Shown here piece by piece: positions 1 through 5,682 of a stretch of DNA of 30,339 nucleotides (the first letter of the stretch is position 1; the number at the start of each line of letters is the position of its first letter). Source of the stretch: Firmicutes bacterium UBA5227 (GTDB lineage: Bacteria > Bacillota > Clostridia > Tissierellales > Sedimentibacteraceae); NCBI GenBank assembly GCA_002409285.1, contig DHUT01000083.1, positions 10,439-40,777 on the forward strand, given 5' to 3'. Made by a program: the position numbers and the translations under genes. The notes beneath the pieces were generated by a model that saw only the letters and a list, made by a program, of their open reading frames with translations, made no database searches and had not been told where the DNA came from.

Positions 1-55
1 TCTGATAGCAGCTTAATGTCTCATCAACAGATGACTTTAAAAACAGAATTTGTTG

Positions 56-337
56 TTAATATATTTTATCAGATAAATTAATATAGCGCAAGCACTTTTC
101 GAACATTTGTTTGCGTGTGCCATTAGAAGCTATTCTTTTCAATTCACCTGGTTCGATTTTTAACGGGATAAAGTATAAAATAATATGTAAGAATACAATA
201 ACGATTAAAAAGCAATTGATACCTCTCTTAATTTTCCTCTCAATGCTATACCCTCCAAGGCATTTTGTATTCAACTTGTTATAAAGGAAGCTGTTGCCTT
301 GACACGTTTTTGATGATAGTGTTTCATATGTTACCAT
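56..337 (-). CDS. Small hypothetical protein with one membrane segment
   Basis: I do not recognise this 93-residue reading frame. It has a basic stretch (IERKIKRG, about residues 32-39), then one strongly hydrophobic segment of about 20 residues (about 41-60), and a charged C-terminal third. This is compatible with a single-span membrane protein. Its ATG overlaps the stop codon of the MutS-like remnant just upstream (ATGGTAA), as in translationally coupled genes, but no good Shine-Dalgarno sequence precedes it. Because the upstream neighbour is a truncated gene, this frame may also be a decayed fragment or chance. Real gene or not is undecided. Confidence 0.3.
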   Translation of the reverse strand: MVTYETLSSKTCQGNSFLYNKLNTKCLGGYSIERKIKRGINCFLIVIVFLHIILYFIPLKIEPGELKRIASNGTRKQMFEKCLRYINLSDKIY

Positions 338-738
338 GTCTTTGAATTAATAAAATTACTCACCAAGGTCTCGGCATCTTCAACTATTTGAGTGTCAAAG
401 TCCATGAAGTGTAGCAGTTTGATGGCATTTCTGGTTTGTGAAGGACCCGGCTTCAACTTATAATCAAAATGAATTCCGTCATCTCTTATATATTCTCGGA
501 AATGATAGTTGTCATACATGTCGCTTAAAATATGTGTAAGTTCGATATCGTGGGAGGCAGTTACACAAAGGCAATCAGTGGAGTAAAGATATTTCAGTAC
601 TGCTGCCGATGCTGCGATACGTTCTATTGTGTTTGTTCCTTTCAGTATTTCGTCTACAAAACAAATGCATTGAGTATTTTGCACCTTGTCAAGTATCCTT
701 TTCAGGGATTTTATTTCTTTATATAATATATAAATATT
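331..738 (-). pseudogene. MutS-family ATPase remnant (C-terminal fragment)
   Basis: The readable frame contains the Walker B and following segment typical of MutS-family proteins: CFVDEILKGTNTIER, then IAASAAVLKYL and ASHDIELT. In-frame codons before the first possible start (a GTG at 684) still look homologous (KEIKSLKRILDKV, up to about 723), so the match extends upstream of any start codon. Before that the DNA becomes AT-rich with a stop at 739-741. The Walker A loop and all N-terminal domains are missing, so only about 120-130 of the several hundred residues of a MutS-like protein remain. I call it a 5'-truncated pseudogene. A short functional protein is unlikely because the ATP-binding loop is gone. 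It is probably from the MutS-related membrane or 'mismatch-repair-like' branch rather than MutS1/MutS2, but this is uncertain. Confidence 0.75.
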
Positions 739-854
739 TTAAATACAATACTATGCTTGTATGTAAAATTTAAAAGGGTTTAAAAAAGAGTTAATCAAAG
801 CAGCATCCGTAATGTTATGAACACTGCTTATTGTTATTTGAAATTAACGTTTAC

Positions 855-1484
855 TTAAGCTAACATATCTGCAATTTTCTTTTTAAGCTCTGCTGCGGAT
901 TGCTGCGGATTGTCAGACTTCATTATTGCTGAAACTACCGAAATGCCGGATATGGGGCTGTCTTTTAAGATATGCATGTTGTCTTTATTGAGTCCTCCTA
1001 TTGCAACTACTGGAATTGGAACAGATTTGCATATTTCATTGAGTGTTGTAACCTCTGTTATCTGGGTTACAACCTTTGTTGTTGTGGGATATATTGCTCC
1101 AGCACCCAAGTAGTCAGCACCCTGTTTGTAAGCTTCAACAGCTTGCTCCACGGTCTTGGCGGATGCACCGACAATTTTATATTTTCCCATAAGCTCTCTT
1201 GCGTAATGTACCGGTATGTCGCTTTGACCCACATGCACTCCTGCCGCACCGGATGCCAGGGCAATATCAACCCTGTCATCTATTATTAAGGGAACATTGT
1301 ATTTATCCGCCAGTTCCCTGACCTGTATGGCGAGCGCAAGCAGGTCTCTTCCAGAACGGTTCTTTTCCCTGAGCTGCAAGAGAGTGATTCCTCCTTTGCA
1401 TGCTTTTTCTATTATATTGAGGAATTCCTCATTTGTCTTGCCGGTGCTGTCCGTTACCAAGTACAGCGTAGTATCAATTTTCAT
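855..1484 (-). CDS. thiE: Thiamine-phosphate synthase ThiE
   Basis: ThiE condenses HMP-PP with hydroxyethylthiazole phosphate to give thiamine phosphate in the cytoplasm. The 209-residue protein has the expected TIM-barrel signatures: YLVTDS at the N-terminus, LLQLREKN (about 36-43), LIIDDRVDIA, GVHVGQSDIP, the phosphate-binding GAGAIYPTTTK, and AIGGLN with VVSAIM near the end. Length is normal for the family. The ATG overlaps the thiM stop by an ATGA arrangement, with a GGAGG site 10 nt upstream inside thiM, so the two are translationally coupled. It is the last gene of the thiW-thiM-thiE operon. No clear terminator follows it; the 115 bp to the MutS remnant shows only a weak possible stem. 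Confidence 0.96.
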   Translation of the reverse strand: MKIDTTLYLVTDSTGKTNEEFLNIIEKACKGGITLLQLREKNRSGRDLLALAIQVRELADKYNVPLIIDDRVDIALASGAAGVHVGQSDIPVHYARELMGKYKIVGASAKTVEQAVEAYKQGADYLGAGAIYPTTTKVVTQITEVTTLNEICKSVPIPVVAIGGLNKDNMHILKDSPISGISVVSAIMKSDNPQQSAAELKKKIADMLA

Positions 1485-2299
1485 TTTCTTAGTTCCTCCA
1501 AACGTATGTATTTTGTTATTTGTTCATCCGTCAAATTATAAAGGCTGTCCAGAAGAGCTGTTCTGAAGCTTCCGGGTCCTTTTGTTTCCCTTGACAACTC
1601 GCCGCATATTCCAAAAGCTACAGCTGCTGACACAGCTCCGTCCTGTATATTTCCGGATGAAATGAAGCAGGCGGTCAGTACGTTGAGCATGCATCCGGTT
1701 CCTGTTATATTTGACATCATGTCGCAGCCGTTTTTAATTAAGAAGGTCGTGCCGCCGCTGCTGATAATATCCGTTTTTCCCGTTACCATGACAACAGACC
1801 CGGTTGATGAGGATAGCCTCTGTGCTGTCTCTATATTTTCTGATATAGTGGTCTCGGTTGTTTCATCTTCTTTTCCTGCGTCAATTCCAACCGGATGGGA
1901 GTCTATGCCGCACAGTGCCCTGATTTCAGAGATATTTCCCTTAATTACCGAAGGCTTATTTTCATGTATATATTTTTTTGCATAGTCTATCCTGAGCCTG
2001 CTGCATGCCACACCTACCACATCTATCACCGACGGAATATTGTTTAGTAAGGCGATTTTCCCTGAAAGCATCATGGATTTCATTCGTGCATCTGTTATAT
2101 TGCCTAAATTTACCGCCAGAGCTTTTGACATTAAGGTTATTTCCTCAACCTCGTCAGGGTGCTCCGCCATTATGGGTCGTGCTCCCGCTGCCAGCACAAT
2201 GTTGGCACAGTCGTTGATTGATATGGGATTTGTAATGCAATGTATCAACGGATGGATTGTATTAATTTGTGATTTTATTTTTAGTATGCGGTTTATCAT
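1481..2299 (-). CDS. thiM: Hydroxyethylthiazole kinase ThiM
   Basis: ThiM phosphorylates 4-methyl-5-(2-hydroxyethyl)thiazole, feeding salvaged thiazole to ThiE. The 272-residue protein shows the family hallmarks: PLIHCITNPISINDCAN (about 17-33), GARPIMAEHPDEVEE, NLGNITDAR, the substrate segment VGVACSRLR, SVIKGNISEI, and the ribokinase-type anion hole and catalytic region NITGTGCMLN near residue 200. The start is set by an AGGAG site 8 nt upstream. That start lies inside the end of thiW (about 38 bp overlap), so coupling is likely. Length and motifs are typical and nothing looks damaged. Confidence 0.96.
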   Translation of the reverse strand: MINRILKIKSQINTIHPLIHCITNPISINDCANIVLAAGARPIMAEHPDEVEEITLMSKALAVNLGNITDARMKSMMLSGKIALLNNIPSVIDVVGVACSRLRIDYAKKYIHENKPSVIKGNISEIRALCGIDSHPVGIDAGKEDETTETTISENIETAQRLSSSTGSVVMVTGKTDIISSGGTTFLIKNGCDMMSNITGTGCMLNVLTACFISSGNIQDGAVSAAVAFGICGELSRETKGPGSFRTALLDSLYNLTDEQITKYIRLEELRK

Positions 2300-2813
2300 A
2301 AATGTTTACTCCTAAGCTTGTTTGAAATTTTAACAGCATGCCGTTTCTGCTCAACGCTTTAAGTAAAAAATATGCTGCGGTTCCGCCCATAATGGTTGCG
2401 GTTATGAATGAAGGAACATAGAACAGCCAGGTAAGACCTGTACGGCCCATAATTAATGTCATTACCGGATATGAGGCAATGGCTCCGATTACCCCTGTTC
2501 CGAAAATTTCCCCAAGAACGGCGCATATAATTTTCCCGTTAGAAGTTCGGTAAAGTACACCGGAAAGAAATGCACCAAACACTGCTCCGGTTAAAGCAAG
2601 GGGTGGTATTCCCATGAACAGCATACGTATAAGACCTATCAGAGTGGCGCACAGGAGTGAATACCAGGGACCCAGAAGCACTGAGCATACAATGTTGATA
2701 AGGTGGGCAGTCGGACACATGCCTTCAATCCTGAGTATGGGTGAAATTACCACGCCTATGGCCACAAGCATGGAAAGAACCACTGTTCTGAATAATGATG
2801 AATTTCTTGTCAT
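2262..2813 (-). CDS. thiW: ThiW, thiazole ECF transporter S component
   Basis: ThiW is the substrate-binding membrane subunit of an energy-coupling-factor transporter, predicted from comparative genomics to import hydroxyethylthiazole. The protein is about 183 residues and mostly hydrophobic, with around five to six membrane segments. It has the typical N-terminal half (VISPILRIEGMCPTAHLINI), a glycine-rich GAVFGAFLSGVLYR and a final membrane stretch ending GGTAAYFLL. I chose the ATG at 2813 because a GAGAGG site lies 7 nt upstream and the sequence homologous to the family begins right there. A longer frame from a TTG at 2873 would run through the leader RNA and is unlikely. The shared EcfAAT module is not in this window. 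It is first in thiW-thiM-thiE and lies behind two riboswitch-like elements. Confidence 0.93.
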   Translation of the reverse strand: MTRNSSLFRTVVLSMLVAIGVVISPILRIEGMCPTAHLINIVCSVLLGPWYSLLCATLIGLIRMLFMGIPPLALTGAVFGAFLSGVLYRTSNGKIICAVLGEIFGTGVIGAIASYPVMTLIMGRTGLTWLFYVPSFITATIMGGTAAYFLLKALSRNGMLLKFQTSLGVNIYDKPHTKNKITN

Positions 2814-2960
2814 AATTAAACCTCTCTTTTCATATTTCTCTGAAATATTCATCTGAGGTTTAAGGTATGACAATAGCGACTTAAACCTGCAAATATTTCA
2901 GGCCGGTCGAAGCTCAATTGCTTCCTCTCAATCCGAAACACGGACTCCCATCGCTACTAT
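2814..2960 (-). promoter_or_regulatory. TPP-like variant riboswitch with translational switch before thiW
   Basis: Read on the minus strand, a 10-bp P1 helix (2951-2960 with 2870-2879) encloses a core resembling the pyrimidine-sensing half of a TPP aptamer: GGGAG, a short stem TCCG/CGGA, TTGAGA in place of CTGAGA, and a GAAGC/GCTTC stem ending in CGACC. The other half differs. Instead of P4-P5 with the conserved GATAATGCCAGCGTAGGGA, there is only a short hairpin CCTG...CAGG. Downstream, CTTAAACCT (2856-2864) can pair with AGGTTTAAG inside the core (2880-2888, 9 bp). The overlapping TTAAACCTC (2855-2863) can instead pair with the thiW ribosome site GAGGTTTAA (2816-2824, 9 bp). The second choice is helped by an inner hairpin ATATTTC-AGA-GAAATAT. 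These alternatives are mutually exclusive, which is the layout of a translational OFF switch. The ligand is unknown; pairing was found by eye. Confidence 0.72.
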
Positions 2961-3033
2961 GCTTTATGAACTAATGCCCAGGGCGCTCCCCCTTTGCACG
3001 TTATAACATCTTAAAGCGCATAAATTTTAGTGA

Positions 3034-3066
3034 GAAAAAAATATGAAATACCAAGAAGGCATTTCA
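3034..3066 (-). terminator. Intrinsic terminator of the TPP riboswitch
   Basis: On the minus strand, a 9-bp stem (3058-3066 with 3044-3052, TGAAATGCC/GGTATTTCA with one G-U) closed by a TTCTT loop is followed by a run of T. It lies 20-odd nt after the TPP aptamer and about 220 nt before thiW, so it is the expression platform of the first riboswitch. Confidence 0.85.
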
Positions 3067-3083
3067 CATTAAATAAAATCAGT

Positions 3084-3168
3084 GTTATCCCTACGCTGGC
3101 ATTATCCATACAGGTTATAAGGGTCGAAACTTTAGTTTCCTCTCAGCTGCAAGCTCCCCATGTTTATT
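3084..3168 (-). promoter_or_regulatory. TPP riboswitch (THI element)
   Basis: Minus-strand sequence carries the classical TPP aptamer: GGGGAGC, the J3/2 motif GCTGAGA, an optional GAAAC/GTTTC stem, CGACCC, then AACCTG and the conserved pyrophosphate-sensor block GGATAATGCCAGCGTAGGGA. It binds thiamine pyrophosphate and here would promote the terminator at 3034-3066, shutting off thiW-thiM-thiE when thiamin is plentiful. P1 next to the core is weak, but AAATAAA (3163-3169) can pair with TTTATTT further 3'. Identification by motif is very secure. Confidence 0.96.
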
Positions 3169-3178
3169 TCTCAAACGT

Positions 3179-3207
3179 ATTATATCACGCATTTTTTGTC
3201 TTGTCAA
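3179..3207 (-). promoter_or_regulatory. Sigma-A promoter of the thi operon
   Basis: Minus-strand TTGACA (3202-3207) and TATAAT (3179-3184) with exactly 17 bp between them. Transcription would begin near 3172, just before the TPP aptamer. The -35 box is one half of a palindrome shared with the trpS promoter. Confidence 0.88.
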
Positions 3208-3212
3208 AAATT

Positions 3213-3241
3213 TTGACAAACAACTTTTATTGTAGTATAAT
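3213..3241 (+). promoter_or_regulatory. Sigma-A promoter of trpS
   Basis: TTGACA (3213-3218) and TATAAT (3236-3241) separated by 17 bp, predicting a start near 3248 and a leader of about 65 nt to trpS. It is back-to-back with the thi promoter; the two -35 boxes form the 19-bp near-palindrome TTGTCAAAAATTTTGACAA at 3201-3219. Confidence 0.88.
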
Positions 3242-3260
3242 CAAGAAAATCAGACTTTTC

Positions 3261-3295
3261 AGACTTTCTGGTCGCGTTGGGTTAGAAAGTTTTTT
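3261..3295 (+). terminator. Possible attenuator hairpin in the trpS leader
   Basis: ACTTTCT (3263-3269) pairs perfectly with AGAAAGT (3284-3290) around a 14-nt loop, and a run of five T follows. This could act as a weak intrinsic terminator between the promoter and trpS. The stem has little GC and no T-box signature (no specifier loop or GGTGG antiterminator box) is visible, so its role is uncertain. Confidence 0.35.
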
Positions 3296-3313
3296 ATATT
3301 AATGGAGGCCATT

Positions 3314-4315
3314 ATGGAAGGAAAGAAAGTAATATTCAGCGGTATGCAGCCGTCAGGGTCATTGACATTGGGAAACTACCTTGGAGCACTTAAAAACTGG
3401 GTAAATCTCCAAAGTGAATATGACTGTTATTATTGTGTGGTTGATATGCATGCTATTACAGTACCGAAAGAACCTAAGGATTTGAGGAAGAATACACTGG
3501 AGGTTCTTGCAAATTATATAGCTGCCGGTATAGATCCTGAGCAGGTAACTTTGTTTATACAATCTCATGTATCGGCTCATGCGGAGCTTTCATGGGTATT
3601 AAATTGTTTTACCTATTTTGGTGAGTTGGGAAGGATGACACAGTTTAAGGATAAATCAAAAAAACTTGACAATAATTCCATACCTGCAGGCTTATTTACA
3701 TATCCTGTTTTAATGGCGGCTGATATACTTTTATATCAGGCAGATTTAGTTCCCGTAGGGGAAGATCAAAGACAGCATCTTGAAATAACAAGGGATATTG
3801 CACAAAGGTTTAATAACAGGTTCAGTGAAACATTCAAGGTGCCCGATGCATTTATATCTAAAGACGGCGCAAAAATAATGAGCCTTCAGGACCCAACCGC
3901 CAAGATGTCAAAATCAGATTCAAATGAGAATGCGTTTATTGTACTGATGGACGATGCCGATACAATAAGAAGAAAGTTAAAACGCGCGGTGACTGATTCG
4001 GAAGGTGTGGTAAGGTACGATGACAACCAGCCGGGAGTAAAGAATTTAATAAACATTTATTCTAAAATAACCGAAAAAACCACAGATGAAATTGTGGCAG
4101 CCTATGAGGGAAAAGGGTATGCCGAATTTAAGGACGACGTTGCAGAAGTTATTATCAGCGAACTAAAACCAATTCAGGAAAAAATAGATTATTTGTTAAA
4201 AAACAAGGACTATTTAGAAAAAATTTATGTCGGCGGAGCTGAAAAAGCTGAAGCGGTGGCAAGAAAAACTCTGAGAAAAGTTTATAAAAAGGTAGGGTTT
4301 ATTCCCAGATATTAA
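3314..4315 (+). CDS. trpS: Tryptophanyl-tRNA synthetase TrpS
   Basis: TrpS charges tRNA-Trp with tryptophan in the cytoplasm. It is a class I synthetase of 333 residues, which is normal. The HIGH-equivalent is PSGSLTLGN (13-21), and the KMSKS loop is seen exactly at residues 197-201 in AKMSKSD. Other family segments include YPVLMAADILLYQADLVPVGEDQ and HLEITRDIAQRFN. I prefer the ATG at 3314 over one at 3302 because a GGAGG site (3304-3308) sits 5 nt before it and overlaps the upstream ATG; the family also begins near the KVIFSGMQPSG segment. The next gene follows after about 30 bp with no terminator, so the two are probably co-transcribed. Confidence 0.97.
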   Translation: MEGKKVIFSGMQPSGSLTLGNYLGALKNWVNLQSEYDCYYCVVDMHAITVPKEPKDLRKNTLEVLANYIAAGIDPEQVTLFIQSHVSAHAELSWVLNCFTYFGELGRMTQFKDKSKKLDNNSIPAGLFTYPVLMAADILLYQADLVPVGEDQRQHLEITRDIAQRFNNRFSETFKVPDAFISKDGAKIMSLQDPTAKMSKSDSNENAFIVLMDDADTIRRKLKRAVTDSEGVVRYDDNQPGVKNLINIYSKITEKTTDEIVAAYEGKGYAEFKDDVAEVIISELKPIQEKIDYLLKNKDYLEKIYVGGAEKAEAVARKTLRKVYKKVGFIPRY

Positions 4316-4344
4316 ATATATATTTTAAATATATTGGAGGGCTT

Positions 4345-5523
4345 ATGATAGTAATTAAAAATGGACTTATTAAAACAATGGCAGGCGAGGATATTGAAAA
4401 CGGACAGATAATTATTGAAGAAGGCAAAATTAAGTCAGTGGGAAAGAACCTGAAAATACCTGAAGATGCACAAGTAATAGACGCAAGTGGTTTGATGGTT
4501 ACACCGGGCTTTATTGATGGTCACTGCCATATTGGCATGTGGGAAGAAGGCATAGGCTTCGAAGGTGAAGACGGAAACGAAGATACAGAACCGATAACAC
4601 CCCAGCTGAGAGCCATTGATGCAATAAATCCCATGGATCAAGGCTTTCAGGATGCAATAGAAGGAGGGGTTACAACCGCTGTAACCGGACCTGGAAGTGC
4701 AAATGTAATAGGAGGAACATTCCTTGCCATGAAGACACATGGCAGAAGAGTTGATGACATGGTTATCAAGAATCCTGTTGCCATGAAAATAGCCTTCGGT
4801 GAAAATCCGAAAAGAGTTTACGATGAACAGCATAAATCTCCTGTTACAAGGATGGCTATAGCCGCATTGCTTCGTGAAACATTATTTGAAGCAAAGCAGT
4901 ATAAAGAGGACTTGGATGCGTCAAAAGATGATCCGGACAAAAAACCGGATTTTGATATGAAACTTGAGGCGCTGCTGCCGGTTATGAGAAAGGAAATCCC
5001 GCTTAAGGCTCATGCTCACAGAGCGGATGATATTTTTACTGCTCTTAGAATTGCAAAGGAATTTGATTTGGATATAACCCTTGATCATTGTACGGAAGGA
5101 CATTTGATAGTAGAAGAATTGAAAGAGGCAAGTAAGCCGTGCCTGATCGGACCCACATTTGGATCCCGCACAAAGTATGAACTTAAAAACAAAAGCTTCG
5201 AAACTCCAAGGGTATTACATGAAGCAGGAATAAAATTTGCAATAATAACCGATTCTAATGTTATACCAATTCAGCATATACCCATGTGTGCAGGCATGGC
5301 AGTAAAGGCAGGATTGCCTGAAGAAGAGGCATGGAAGGCAATTACAATTAATCCTGCTGAAATTGCCGGTATTTCTGACAGAGTAGGGAGCATTGAGACC
5401 GGCAAGGATGCCGATATAGCAATATTTAAGGGAAATCCACTTTTGGATGTAGATTATGAAACTGTAATGACGCTTATTGACGGAAAAGTTGTATACAGGA
5501 ACGATAAGGTTGCTTTGCAATAG
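4345..5523 (+). CDS. Amidohydrolase (imidazolonepropionase-related)
   Basis: This 392-residue metal-dependent hydrolase belongs to the amidohydrolase superfamily, in the subgroup related to imidazolonepropionase and prolidase-like enzymes. It has the N-terminal beta-sandwich start (IKNGLIKTMAG...IIIEEGKIKSVG), the metal-binding DGHCHIG with H60 and H62, EGGVTTAVTGPGSANVIGG, the metal-ligand strands KAHAHRADD and LDHCTEGH, an ITDSN segment likely bearing the catalytic aspartate, and the closing sandwich GSIETGKDADIAIFKGNPL. The substrate cannot be told from sequence; a cyclic amide or a peptide-derived compound is plausible. A GGAGGG site lies just before the ATG. It follows trpS closely and ends before a strong terminator. 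The link to trpS is likely only positional. Confidence 0.88.
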   Translation: MIVIKNGLIKTMAGEDIENGQIIIEEGKIKSVGKNLKIPEDAQVIDASGLMVTPGFIDGHCHIGMWEEGIGFEGEDGNEDTEPITPQLRAIDAINPMDQGFQDAIEGGVTTAVTGPGSANVIGGTFLAMKTHGRRVDDMVIKNPVAMKIAFGENPKRVYDEQHKSPVTRMAIAALLRETLFEAKQYKEDLDASKDDPDKKPDFDMKLEALLPVMRKEIPLKAHAHRADDIFTALRIAKEFDLDITLDHCTEGHLIVEELKEASKPCLIGPTFGSRTKYELKNKSFETPRVLHEAGIKFAIITDSNVIPIQHIPMCAGMAVKAGLPEEEAWKAITINPAEIAGISDRVGSIETGKDADIAIFKGNPLLDVDYETVMTLIDGKVVYRNDKVALQ

Positions 5524-5554
5524 CTTATACGCAGATGAAAATTTATAGGACAAT

Positions 5555-5579
5555 AAGGGGACGCTTAAAGCGTTCCTTT
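5555..5579 (+). terminator. Intrinsic terminator after the amidohydrolase gene
   Basis: AAGGGGACGC (5555-5564) pairs with GCGTTCCTTT (5570-5579) through 10 bp including two G-U pairs, with a TTAAA loop, followed by an AT-rich stretch. Confidence 0.78.
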
Positions 5580-5682
5580 ATGTTTAATAAACATAAACTT
5601 TTTAAGAGTTTTTGCAAAAAAAACTTGCAATATATACTTAGAAAGAATAAACTAATCTGTGGAAAAATAGAGGAAGGTATGT

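Noticed and set aside
910..1289. Plus-strand frames over thiE
   Set aside because: Shadows of thiE in other frames without ribosome sites.
2262..2873. Longer thiW starting at TTG 2873
   Set aside because: The first 20 codons overlap the switch RNA and have no ribosome site; ATG 2813 has one at ideal distance.
2870..2960. HMP-PP (thiS-motif) riboswitch as the identity of the second thi element
   Set aside because: As I recall, that class is very small and built into a terminator stem; this element has a 10-bp P1, a multi-branch core and a translational platform, so it fits poorly. Not fully excluded without a model search.
2961..3005. GGGGGAGCGCCCTGGGC on the minus strand, possibly a third TPP-like core
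   Set aside because: Only the GGGGAGC start resembles TPP; there is no TGAGA or CGACC and no enclosing helix. It may simply be a spacer hairpin.
3030..3302. Open frame of about 90 codons on the plus strand upstream of trpS
   Set aside because: It lies across the minus-strand TPP riboswitch and both promoters, has no ribosome site, and its protein looks random.
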